A DNA stretch of 64,000 nt from Frondihabitans sp. PAMC 28766 (GTDB taxonomy: Bacteria; Actinomycetota; Actinomycetes; Actinomycetales; Microbacteriaceae). Location: NCBI RefSeq assembly GCF_001577365.1, contig NZ_CP014513.1, positions 1,240,001 through 1,304,000 on the forward strand. Direction: 5' to 3'. The notes under the pieces are model-generated. The model saw nothing but the letters and a program-made list of their open reading frames with translations. It ran no database searches and was not told where the DNA came from. The first letter of the stretch is position 1; every line of letters starts with the position of its first letter. The translations under genes and the position numbers were made by a program. This document shows positions 19,612 to 26,871 of this stretch, piece by piece.

Positions 19612-19642
19612 GCCCCGCACCGCCGAGGCGGCGATGCGGGGC
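19612..19642 (-). terminator. Hairpin between the peptide gene and the DUF5819 gene (partial terminator or stabiliser)
   Basis: Arms 19612-19625 and 19629-19642 form a 14-bp stem with a 3-base loop. The only non-Watson-Crick pair is G-U when read on the minus strand but a C-A mismatch on the plus strand, so the structure belongs to the minus-strand transcript. There is no T-run. A hairpin here would raise peptide mRNA relative to the downstream processing genes (inference). Confidence 0.65.
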
Positions 19643-19671
19643 CGAGTGTGTGATTTCGTTCTGACCGCGAA

Positions 19672-19986
19672 TCAGTGATCGAAGAAGGCGGCTTCGACAT
19701 CCTTCGACGCCGTCGATGTAGACGAGTAGCCGAGTACGCCTGCCTGCTGCAGAACTCGACCGGCCGCTTGCGGAGCTTTTGCTGCCGTAAAGCCTCGAGC
19801 GACTGCTTTGACGACCCCAAAAAAGCGCGTGTCGTGAGTGTCGCTCGATGCGCTGTGATTACCTGAGCCGGGAATGCTCGCGGCCTCATCGTGGGCGACG
19901 TTGACCGTAGTCGCGGCCGACGCCGATGCGCTCGTGAGGGCAATACCAGCGATGGGCATGACCGTCAGAGCGGTTGCGGCGAGCAT
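19672..19986 (-). CDS. Small secreted peptide precursor, candidate SDP-like toxin
   Basis: A 104-codon ORF with a clear signal peptide (MLAATALTVMPIAGIALTSA, then SASAATT with an AxA cleavage site) and a predicted 70-80-residue mature part. The mature part has a polar Ser/His/Asp stretch and then a hydrophobic, basic segment FFGVVKAVARGFTAAKAPQA continuing to VLQQAGVLGY, which looks amphipathic and membrane-active. There is no Cys, unlike Bacillus SdpC. It is the first gene of the operon and no homologue was recognised. The ATG used lacks its own ribosome-binding site: the strong AAGGAAGG at 20018-20025 points to an ATT at 20010 in this frame (112 residues) or to a TTG in another frame that stops at TAATG. 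Confidence 0.65.
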   Translation of the reverse strand: MLAATALTVMPIAGIALTSASASAATTVNVAHDEAASIPGSGNHSASSDTHDTRFFGVVKAVARGFTAAKAPQAAGRVLQQAGVLGYSSTSTASKDVEAAFFDH

Positions 19987-20025
19987 TACGTCGAGGCGTG
20001 GTTTTTCAATCGATTCACCTTCCTT
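19986..20025 (-). promoter_or_regulatory. Ribosome-binding site and ambiguous start of the peptide gene
   Basis: AAGGAAGG on the minus strand (20018-20025) is an excellent ribosome-binding site. Seven bases later is ATT (20010-20008), in frame with the peptide and giving a basic signal-peptide head (EKPRLDV). Eight bases later is TTG, opening a 7-codon frame that stops at TAA overlapping the peptide ATG (TAATG). Either a rare ATT start, reinitiation from a leader peptide, or a one-base frame error explains this. Confidence 0.6.
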
Positions 20026-20082
20026 ATGGGGCTGTGATTTACAGCTGGCCCCAAATTAGCGGGGTGAAAGAAACGTTCTGCA

Positions 20083-20104
20083 TCTTTAACTGGAAGTTAA
20101 AAGA
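20083..20104. promoter_or_regulatory. Palindromic operator candidate upstream of the peptide operon
   Basis: TTTAACT (20085-20091) and AGTTAAA (20095-20101) are perfect inverted repeats 3 bases apart, and the symmetry extends to ATC/GAT with one bulge. It is AT-rich in a GC-rich genome and lies about 75 bases upstream of the peptide ribosome-binding site, as expected for an operator. No regulator gene was found beside it. Confidence 0.5.
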
Positions 20105-20263
20105 TTGAATGTTACTCAAGCATTTCAGGATTCGGTATTCGGGCTCTCCGGCGGCGCGGTCGTGACTTCCGCATCGCCCTCTTCGACAGGATCTCTCGGC
20201 CCATTCGTGGGGATCGTGCTGAAAAGGAAGGTTCGGTGACGTACGGCGCAGTAAGGGCAGAGG

Positions 20264-21217
20264 CTAGATCTTGCGGAGGAGCACGCTCGACACCTTGTGG
20301 TCGGCGCCCTTTCGCAGCACGAGCGTCGCCCGCGATCGTGTCGGCATGACGTTCTCGCGGAGGTTCGGTTCGTTGACCGTGCGCCACACGTCGTGGGCGA
20401 ACCCGAGCGCGGTCTCCTCGGGGATCTCGCTGAAGCGGTGGAAGAACGACGCCCGGTCGCTGAAGGCGCCTTCGCGCAGCTTGCGGAAGCGCTCGACGAA
20501 CCAGTTCTCGATGTCGTGCGTGCGGGCGTCGACGTAGATCGTGAAGTCGAAGAGGTCGCTCAGGGCGAGCCGGCCGCCGGTCGCGGGCTGCAACACGTTG
20601 AGGCCCTCGACGATCAGGATGTCGGGCTGGCGCACGACGACCTCGGCGTCTTTCACGATGTCGTACTCGATGTGCGAATAGAAGGGGGCGCGCACCTCGC
20701 CGGCGCCGCTCTTCACGTTCGTGACGAACTTCAAGAGCGATCGCCGGTCGTACGACTCGGGGAAGCCCTTGCGGTCCATGATGCCGCGGCGTTCGAGCTC
20801 GGCGTTGGGGTAGAGGAAGCCGTCGGTGGTGATCAGTTCGACCCGCGGGGTGTCGCTCCATCTCGACAGGAGCTCGCGGAGGAGACGCGAGACGGTCGAC
20901 TTGCCGACCGCCACTGATCCTGCGACCCCGATGACGAAGGGGGTGCGACGCGCGCGCTCGCCCAGGAAATCGCTCGTGCGGCGATGCAAATCGCTCGCGC
21001 CCGACGCGTAGAGGTTGACCAAACGGCTGAGCGGCACGTAGACGTCGCTGACCTCCTGCAGGTCGAGCCGGTCGCCGAGGCCGCGCAGCTGCACCAGCTC
21101 GTTCTCGGTCAGCGGGTTCTTCGCGACGGGGGCGAGCGCAGCCCACGCGGCGCGGTCGATCTCGACGAACGGGGTGGGGTGGGCGGGCTTCGCTTGGGCG
21201 GCGATGTCGGAGGCCAT
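20264..21217 (-). CDS. coaA: Type I pantothenate kinase
   Basis: Phosphorylates pantothenate, the first step of coenzyme A synthesis. The 317-residue product has the P-loop [48 protein letters not shown] and [12 protein letters not shown], all typical of CoaA. ATG was chosen because a -10 box lies 7 bases before it and no ribosome-binding site is present; a GTG 6 codons upstream is the alternative. The gene is divergent from glmS. Confidence 0.96.
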   Translation of the reverse strand: MASDIAAQAKPAHPTPFVEIDRAAWAALAPVAKNPLTENELVQLRGLGDRLDLQEVSDVYVPLSRLVNLYASGASDLHRRTSDFLGERARRTPFVIGVAGSVAVGKSTVSRLLRELLSRWSDTPRVELITTDGFLYPNAELERRGIMDRKGFPESYDRRSLLKFVTNVKSGAGEVRAPFYSHIEYDIVKDAEVVVRQPDILIVEGLNVLQPATGGRLALSDLFDFTIYVDARTHDIENWFVERFRKLREGAFSDRASFFHRFSEIPEETALGFAHDVWRTVNEPNLRENVMPTRSRATLVLRKGADHKVSSVLLRKI

Positions 21218-21224
21218 GGGGAAG

Positions 21225-21230
21225 AGCGTA
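21225..21230 (-). promoter_or_regulatory. -10 element TACGCT for coaA (leaderless)
   Basis: On the minus strand TACGCT ends 7 bases before the coaA ATG, so the transcript should start at the start codon. It supports ATG at 21217 over the upstream GTG, which overlaps the hexamer region. Confidence 0.5.
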
Positions 21231-21269
21231 TCCACCGCCAGGCGGACGAGGCGCCAAGCCTCGGTCGAA

Positions 21270-21275
21270 TAGGCT
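21270..21275 (+). promoter_or_regulatory. -10 element TAGGCT for glmS (leaderless)
   Basis: TAGGCT ends 7 bases before the glmS ATG; no ribosome-binding site lies between. The two divergent promoters of coaA and glmS share a gap of only 65 bases. Confidence 0.55.
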
Positions 21276-21282
21276 GGCCCGC

Positions 21283-23130
21283 ATGTGTGGCATCGTGGGT
21301 TACGTCGGTTCTGACAAGAGTGTCGAGGTCCTCCTCGGCGGTCTCAAGCGGCTGGAGTATCGCGGCTACGACTCCGCGGGCATCGCCGTCATCGCTCCCG
21401 ATGGCCACCTCGGCATGCGCAAGAAGGCCGGCAAGCTCCAGATGCTCGTCGACGATCTCGAGGCCTCGCCGCTGCCGAACGGCGCCACCGGCATCGGTCA
21501 CACCCGCTGGGCGACGCACGGCGGCCCGACCGACGAGAACGCCCACCCGCACCTCTCCGACGGCGGCAGGCTGGCGCTCATCCACAACGGCATCATCGAG
21601 AACTTCTCCGAGCTCAAAGAAGAGCTGCTGCTCGAAGGCACGATCTTCACCTCCGAGACCGACTCCGAGGTCGCGGCGCACCTCGTCGCCCGCGCCTACC
21701 GCGAGACCGGCGACCTGACCGAGGCGCTGCGCACCGTCGTGAACCGCCTGGAGGGCGCCTTCACCCTGCTCGTCGTGCATGCCGACCAGCCCGGCGTCGT
21801 CGTCGGCGCCCGCCGCAACTCGCCGCTCGTGATCGGCCTGGGCGACGGCGAGAACTTCCTCGGCAGCGACGTCGCCGCCTTCATCGAGTTCACGCACCGC
21901 GCCATGGCGATCGGGCAGGATCAGCTCGTGACCATCACCCCAGACCGGGTGTCGGTCATCGACTTCGACGGTCGCCCCGTCGAGGCCAGCGAGTTCGAGG
22001 TCACCTGGGACGCCGCCGCCGCCGAGAAGGGCGGCTGGTCGAGCTTCATGGCGAAAGAGATCAGCGAGGAGCCGGAGGCGGTCGCCAACACGCTGCTCGG
22101 TCGCGCCGTCGACGGGGCCGTGCACCTCGACGATCTCGAGCCGATCCGCGAGCGCCTGCTGACGGTCAACCGCATCATCATCATCGCCTGCGGCACGGCC
22201 GCCTACGCGGGCATTCTCGGCAAGTACGCGATCGAGCAGTGGTCGCGACTGCCCGTCGAGGTCGAGCTCGCTCACGAGTTCCGCTATCGCGACCCGGTGC
22301 TCGACGAGCACACCCTGGTGGTCTCGATCAGCCAGTCGGGCGAGACGATGGACACTCTGATGGCCGTCAAGTTCGCCCGTGAGCAGGGCGCGCAGGTGCT
22401 GTCGATCTGCAACACGCAGGGCGCCACGATCCCGCGCGAGAGCGACGCCGTCATCTACACCCACGCCGGGCCCGAGGTCGCCGTCGCGTCGACGAAGGCG
22501 TTCGTCGCGCAGGGCACCGCGCTCTTCTTGCTGGGCCTGCATCTCGCGACGATCCGCGGCACGATGTCGACCGAGGCGATCGCCGAGCAGGTCGACGACC
22601 TCAAGGCCATTCCCGACAAGATCCGCCGGGTGCTCGAGACGGGCGACCGGATCAAGACGCTGGCCGGCTGGATGGCCGACACCCGCTCCGTGCTCTTCCT
22701 GGGCCGTCACGTCGGCTATCCGATCGCGCTCGAGGGTGCGCTCAAGCTCAAAGAGCTCGCGTACATCCACGCCGAGGGCTTCGCCGCGGGCGAGCTGAAG
22801 CACGGCCCGATCGCGCTGATCGAGCCGGGCCAGATCGTCTTCGTGATCGTCCCCTCGCCTCGCGACCCGCGCTCGCTGCACCCGAAGGTCGTCTCGAACA
22901 TCCAGGAGATCCGCGCTCGCGGCGCCCGGGTCATCGCGATCGCCGAAGAGGGCGACGCCGCGGTGCTGCCGTTCGCCGACGAGGTGCTGCACATCCCGCT
23001 GGCCTCGCCGCTGTTCGAGCCGCTGCTCAGCGTCGTGCCGCTGCACATCTTCGGCATGGAGCTCGCCAGCGCCAAGGGCCTCGACGTCGACCAGCCGCGC
23101 AACCTGGCGAAGTCCGTCACGGTCGAATAA
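21283..23130 (+). CDS. glmS: Glutamine-fructose-6-phosphate aminotransferase (isomerising)
   Basis: Makes glucosamine-6-phosphate from fructose-6-phosphate and glutamine, feeding glmM. The 615-residue product begins [20 protein letters not shown], so Cys2 (the N-terminal nucleophile after Met removal) is present; [20 protein letters not shown] follows. Two SIS sugar-isomerase domains ([37 protein letters not shown]) and the C-terminal LAKSVTVE are intact. It starts an apparent glmS-acpS-alr-alr-tsaE operon. Confidence 0.98.
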   Translation: MCGIVGYVGSDKSVEVLLGGLKRLEYRGYDSAGIAVIAPDGHLGMRKKAGKLQMLVDDLEASPLPNGATGIGHTRWATHGGPTDENAHPHLSDGGRLALIHNGIIENFSELKEELLLEGTIFTSETDSEVAAHLVARAYRETGDLTEALRTVVNRLEGAFTLLVVHADQPGVVVGARRNSPLVIGLGDGENFLGSDVAAFIEFTHRAMAIGQDQLVTITPDRVSVIDFDGRPVEASEFEVTWDAAAAEKGGWSSFMAKEISEEPEAVANTLLGRAVDGAVHLDDLEPIRERLLTVNRIIIIACGTAAYAGILGKYAIEQWSRLPVEVELAHEFRYRDPVLDEHTLVVSISQSGETMDTLMAVKFAREQGAQVLSICNTQGATIPRESDAVIYTHAGPEVAVASTKAFVAQGTALFLLGLHLATIRGTMSTEAIAEQVDDLKAIPDKIRRVLETGDRIKTLAGWMADTRSVLFLGRHVGYPIALEGALKLKELAYIHAEGFAAGELKHGPIALIEPGQIVFVIVPSPRDPRSLHPKVVSNIQEIRARGARVIAIAEEGDAAVLPFADEVLHIPLASPLFEPLLSVVPLHIFGMELASAKGLDVDQPRNLAKSVTVE

Positions 23131-23149
23131 GAGAGCGGCACCGGGTTAC

Positions 23150-23548
23150 GTGAGCATCGTGGGCATCGGAGTCGACGTCGTCGACGTCGAGCGTTTCGGT
23201 CGATCCCTCGTCCGCACGCCGGCCCTGCGTGAGCGGCTCTTCACCCCGGCCGAGCTTCTGCGAGACGGCGAGCCACGCCGGGTCGAGTCACTGGCCGCTA
23301 GGTTCGCCGCGAAGGAGGCGCTGATCAAGGCGCTCGGCGGATCGCAGGGGGTGTTCTGGCACGACATGGTCGTCGGCGCCGACGACCAGCGCGCACCGTC
23401 GTTGGCGCTGTCGGGTGGGGCGGCGTCGCTGGCCGCGTCGCGAGGCGTGACGAAAGTTCACCTTTCGCTGAGCCACGACGCCGGGGTGGCGACGGCCTTC
23501 GTCATCGCCGAAGCCGTGCCGCCTGCCTCGTCGGAGGTCGGTTCGTGA
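23150..23548 (+). CDS. acpS: Holo-[acyl-carrier-protein] synthase
   Basis: Transfers 4-phosphopantetheine from coenzyme A to acyl carrier protein. The 132-residue product has [14 protein letters not shown] with the Mg-binding Asp, [20 protein letters not shown] with the catalytic Glu/Lys, and [17 protein letters not shown]. It starts with GTG and its stop overlaps the first alr gene by 4 bases (GTGA). The coupling of acpS to alr is a common actinobacterial arrangement. Confidence 0.95.
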   Translation: MSIVGIGVDVVDVERFGRSLVRTPALRERLFTPAELLRDGEPRRVESLAARFAAKEALIKALGGSQGVFWHDMVVGADDQRAPSLALSGGAASLAASRGVTKVHLSLSHDAGVATAFVIAEAVPPASSEVGS

Positions 23549-24657
23549 CCTCCGAAGCCCTCGTCACCGTCGACACGGCGGCCCTTCGTCACAACATCGG
23601 CGTGCTGCGCTCGGCCGTCGGGTCGGCCGCGGTCATGGCCGTCGTCAAGGCGAACGCGTACGGCCACGGAGTCGAGGGGGCTGCTCGAGCCTTCGAAGAC
23701 GCCGGTGTCGACTGGCTGGGCGTCGTCGACCTGACCGAGGCCGCCGCGCTGCGTGCGGCTGGCGTCAGCGTGCCGATCCTGGCCTGGTTGCACGCCCCGG
23801 GCGAAACGTTCGAGCGCGCCGTGCAGCACGACATCACCCCGGCCGTCTCCGACCTCGCGCAGCTCGAGGCGTGCGCCGTGGCCGGCGTGCCCGCGGTGCA
23901 CCTCTGCATCGACACGGGGCTCAGCCGCAATGGCGCGATCGAGTCGGAGTGGGGGGCGCTCTTCGACCGCGCAGCCGAGCTCGCCGACTCGGTGCGCGTC
24001 GAGGGCCTGATGAGCCATCTCTCGAACGCCTCGCCCCAGGAGGACGGCCACCAGATGGCTGCGTTCGTGCGGGCCACCGGCATGCTGATCGAGCGCGGCA
24101 TCACGCCGCCGTTGCAGCACCTCGCGGCCTCCGCTGCCGCCCTGTCGTACGGGTCGAGCAGGATCACGATGGTGCGGCTCGGTCTCGCCGCCTACGGCCT
24201 CAGCCCGTTCGACGACCGCACCTCGAAAGACCTGGGCCTGCGACCGTCGCTGACGCTGACCGTTCCGGTGATCGGCCTCAAGAAGGTCGCCGCCGGCGAG
24301 GGCACGTCGTACGGCTTCACGTGGCGAGCGACGCACGACACGACCCTGGCTCTGCTGCCCATCGGCTATGCCGACGGGATCCAGCGCGTCGCCAGCAACA
24401 ACGCACACGTGCTCGTCGGCCGCCGGCTCTGCCCGGTCGTCGGACGTATTGCGATGAACGCGATGACCGTCGACCTCGGCGGCGCGGGTGACGCGGACGG
24501 CGTCGGCGACAGCGTGGCGATCGGCGACCAGGCCGTGCTCTTCGGCGACCCCGAGGCCGGCCACCCTCCCGTCGACGCGTGGGCCCGCGAGACCGGAACG
24601 ATCAACTACGAGGTCGTCGCGCGGCTCTCGTCGCGCCTGCCGAGGAGGTACGTGTGA
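23545..24657 (+). CDS. alr: Alanine racemase, first of two tandem copies
   Basis: PLP-dependent interconversion of L- and D-alanine for peptidoglycan. The 370-residue product has the PLP lysine in [32 protein letters not shown], the catalytic Tyr region [25 protein letters not shown] and [15 protein letters not shown]. It is complete and of normal length. It overlaps acpS and the second alr by 4 bases each. Identity to its neighbour is only moderate, so the two copies are old paralogues. Confidence 0.93.
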   Translation: MTSEALVTVDTAALRHNIGVLRSAVGSAAVMAVVKANAYGHGVEGAARAFEDAGVDWLGVVDLTEAAALRAAGVSVPILAWLHAPGETFERAVQHDITPAVSDLAQLEACAVAGVPAVHLCIDTGLSRNGAIESEWGALFDRAAELADSVRVEGLMSHLSNASPQEDGHQMAAFVRATGMLIERGITPPLQHLAASAAALSYGSSRITMVRLGLAAYGLSPFDDRTSKDLGLRPSLTLTVPVIGLKKVAAGEGTSYGFTWRATHDTTLALLPIGYADGIQRVASNNAHVLVGRRLCPVVGRIAMNAMTVDLGGAGDADGVGDSVAIGDQAVLFGDPEAGHPPVDAWARETGTINYEVVARLSSRLPRRYV

Positions 24658-25862
24658 GCGACCAGCCACTCGAGGCGCCCTGGCTGCGCCGCGCCACGAT
24701 CGACCTCGGCGCCTACCGCGCCAACCTCCGGCACCTCCAGGAGGTCGTTGCGCCCGCCGAGCTGATGGCGATCGTCAAGGCCGACGCCTACGGCCACGGC
24801 GCCGTGCCGATCGCTCACGCGGCCGCGGAGGCCGGCGTCGAGTGGCTCGGCGTGCTCGAGCTCGCCAACGCGCACGAGCTGCGGGCCGCCGGCGTCTCGC
24901 TCAACCTGTTCGCCTGGCAGTACGCCCCCACCGAGACCTTCGAGCGCGCGGTGTCGGAGCGCATCGACCTCGGCATCTCGACCCTGGCGCAGCTGGACGC
25001 CGTCGCGACCGCTGTGACGTCGGTCGCGCGGGCCGCGGCGCCGGACGCCGGAGAGGGCACGCCGGTCGACCTCCCGGGGCTGGTGCACCTGAGCCTCGAC
25101 ACCGGCCTGCATCGCGACGGGGCGACGAGCGACGAGTGGGAGGCGATCGTGACGCGGGCCGTCGAGCTGGCGAGCCGTGGCATCCTGCGCCTTCGAGGGG
25201 TGTATTCGCATCTGGCCGAGGCGTCCGACGAGGAGGACACCGATGCCGCCGTCGCGCTGACCGAAGCCGTCGGGCGCGCCGCCGAGCTGGGCGCGCGGTT
25301 CGAGCGGCGGCACCTGACGGCCTCGAGCGCCGGCATGGAGCGGCCCGAGCTACGGCTTGACATGGTGCGGATGGGGTCGAACACGTACGGGATCCCGGTC
25401 ACGGACGGGGTGTCGGCGGCCGATCGCGGCCTCGTGCCGGTGATGACGCTCAGCGCCCGGGTGGCGCGAGTCAAACGGATCGCGGCAGGCACCGGGGTGT
25501 CGTACGACTACACCTGGCGGGCTCCGCAGGAGACGACGGTGGCGCTCGTGCCCATCGGCTATGCGGACGGGATTCCGCGGGCGTCGCAGCTCGGGGTCGG
25601 AGATGTCGGCGCCGTCGGCGCCGTCGGTGCCTCCGTCGCGCTCGGCGGCAAGCGCTACCCGATCGTCGGCCGCGTGGCCATGGACCAGTTCTTGATCGAC
25701 GTGGGCGACGACGCCGTCGCGGTCGGCGATGAGGTGACCCTGTTCGGCACCGGTGCCGGCGGCGAGCTCACGGTCGGCGAATGGGCCGACCTCATCGGCA
25801 CCATCGGCGAAGAGCTCTGCTGCGACATCGGCGCGCGCGTGCCGCGGGTGTACGTGCCGTGA
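24654..25862 (+). CDS. alr: Alanine racemase, second of two tandem copies
   Basis: The 402-residue product repeats all alanine racemase landmarks: PLP lysine in AIVKADAYGHGAVPIAHAAA, HLSLDTGLHRDGA, catalytic Tyr region [28 protein letters not shown] and IVGRVAMDQFLIDVG. It has a small insertion near residue 120-130 (SVARAAAPDAGEGTPVD). The GTG overlaps the stop of copy 1 and its stop overlaps tsaE (GTGA). Whether both act on alanine, or one prefers another amino acid, cannot be told from sequence. Confidence 0.92.
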   Translation: MSDQPLEAPWLRRATIDLGAYRANLRHLQEVVAPAELMAIVKADAYGHGAVPIAHAAAEAGVEWLGVLELANAHELRAAGVSLNLFAWQYAPTETFERAVSERIDLGISTLAQLDAVATAVTSVARAAAPDAGEGTPVDLPGLVHLSLDTGLHRDGATSDEWEAIVTRAVELASRGILRLRGVYSHLAEASDEEDTDAAVALTEAVGRAAELGARFERRHLTASSAGMERPELRLDMVRMGSNTYGIPVTDGVSAADRGLVPVMTLSARVARVKRIAAGTGVSYDYTWRAPQETTVALVPIGYADGIPRASQLGVGDVGAVGAVGASVALGGKRYPIVGRVAMDQFLIDVGDDAVAVGDEVTLFGTGAGGELTVGEWADLIGTIGEELCCDIGARVPRVYVP

Positions 25863-26386
25863 GCCAGGTGCTGTTCGAGGGTGTGATCGCCTCGTCGGTC
25901 GGCATGGACGACTTCGGCGCGCGGCTGGCGACGTTGCTGCGCGCCGGCGACCTGCTCGTGCTGACCGGGCCGCTGGGGGCGGGCAAGACGACGCTGACGC
26001 GCGGGCTCGGGCGCGGGCTCGACGTGCGCGGGCAGGTGGCGTCGCCGACGTTCGTGCTGGCTCGCACGCATCCTGCGCTCCGCCCGGGTGGGGTGCCGCT
26101 GGTGCACGTCGACGCGTACCGGCTGGGCTCGGCCGCCGAGCTCGACGACCTCGACCTCGACTACGCCTCGTCGGTGGTCGTGGTCGAGTGGGGCGCGGGG
26201 ATGCTCGACGGGGTCGCCGAGTCGTGGCTCGACGTGCAGATCGAACGGCCGACCGGGGCGAGCGGGGGGCCCGGGGCGCAGGATCCCGACGCGTTGCAGG
26301 ATCCGGACGACGCGCCTGAAGAGCCCCGTCGCGTCCGCATCGAGGCCCACGGCCCCCGGTGGTCGGGCGTCGCCCTGCCCGCCTAG
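25859..26386 (+). CDS. tsaE: tRNA threonylcarbamoyladenosine biosynthesis ATPase TsaE
   Basis: TsaE is the P-loop ATPase that supports TsaB-TsaD in t6A37 tRNA modification; those partners are at 31663 and 32918. The 175-residue product has GDLLVLTGPLGAGKTTLTRG (Walker A), SPTFVLARTHPA, LVHVDAYRLGSAAELDDLDL and VVVVEWGAGML. The C-terminal 45 residues are Pro/Asp-rich. In many actinobacteria tsaE is next to tsaB; here the WXG100 toxin block separates them, which suggests insertion of that block. Confidence 0.93.
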   Translation: MSQVLFEGVIASSVGMDDFGARLATLLRAGDLLVLTGPLGAGKTTLTRGLGRGLDVRGQVASPTFVLARTHPALRPGGVPLVHVDAYRLGSAAELDDLDLDYASSVVVVEWGAGMLDGVAESWLDVQIERPTGASGGPGAQDPDALQDPDDAPEEPRRVRIEAHGPRWSGVALPA

Positions 26387-26392
26387 CGCCAG

Positions 26393-26454
26393 CCCTTACC
26401 TTTTCGGCCCCGGCGGCCCGACGGGGAGGTCGGATCCTGCCGAAAAGGTAAGGG
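26393..26454. repeat. Intergenic inverted repeat, family B copy 3 (perfect 16-bp arms)
   Basis: Arms CCCTTACCTTTTCGGC (26393-26408) and its exact inverse (26439-26454) enclose 30 bases with an inner CCGAC/GGTCGG pairing. It lies 6 bases after the tsaE stop. It is the best-preserved member of family B (others at 7622 and 16193) and may be a terminator or a REP-like element. Confidence 0.75.
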
Positions 26455-26556
26455 GGAGGGCCGTGTGGGTCGAAGTGCCCACTGACCGCGTCGGGGGTTC
26501 GGCGGAGGGTGGATGTAGTACTTCAGCATTTTCGTGGGGATCGTCGAGGGGGAGAG

Positions 26557-26871
26557 ATGGCCGACTGTCGCGTCTCACCGGCCGAGCTCTCGGCCGCGTC
26601 GGCCGAGATCGCGGCGTCCATCGCCGAGCTCGACGGGCGGCTCGATCAGGCGCACGCCGTGAAGACGACTCTGGTCGGCTCGGCCTGGTCGGGCGATGCC
26701 GCCAGCGTGTTCGGCGAGGGCGTGACCGAGTGGCAGGAGGGTGCCGCGACCGTTCGCGAGGCGCTCTCGGGCATCGCGCGGTTGCTCGAGCAGGCGTCCG
26801 TCACCTACGAGACCACCGACGACGACGTCGCCGGGGCGAGCTCGGCTGCCGCGGGCGGAGGCGCGCAGTGA
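26557..26871 (+). CDS. WXG100-family small helical protein
   Basis: A 104-residue product with the central SAWSGDAASVFGEGVTEW, where W-S-G is the WXG turn between two predicted helices; length fits WXG100 (EsxA-like) proteins, usually secreted by type VII systems or acting as partners of larger effectors. A GAGGGGGAGAG ribosome-binding site precedes the ATG. Its TGA overlaps the next GTG (GTGA), so it is co-translated with the WXG100-headed toxin. No type VII secretion core genes (EccC, EccD) are in the window. Confidence 0.85.
   Translation: MADCRVSPAELSAASAEIAASIAELDGRLDQAHAVKTTLVGSAWSGDAASVFGEGVTEWQEGAATVREALSGIARLLEQASVTYETTDDDVAGASSAAAGGGAQ

Noticed and set aside
21109..23046. 645-codon minus-strand open frame opposite glmS
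   Set aside because: It is a shadow of the GC-rich codon pattern of glmS; its product has no domain character and glmS is unmistakable.
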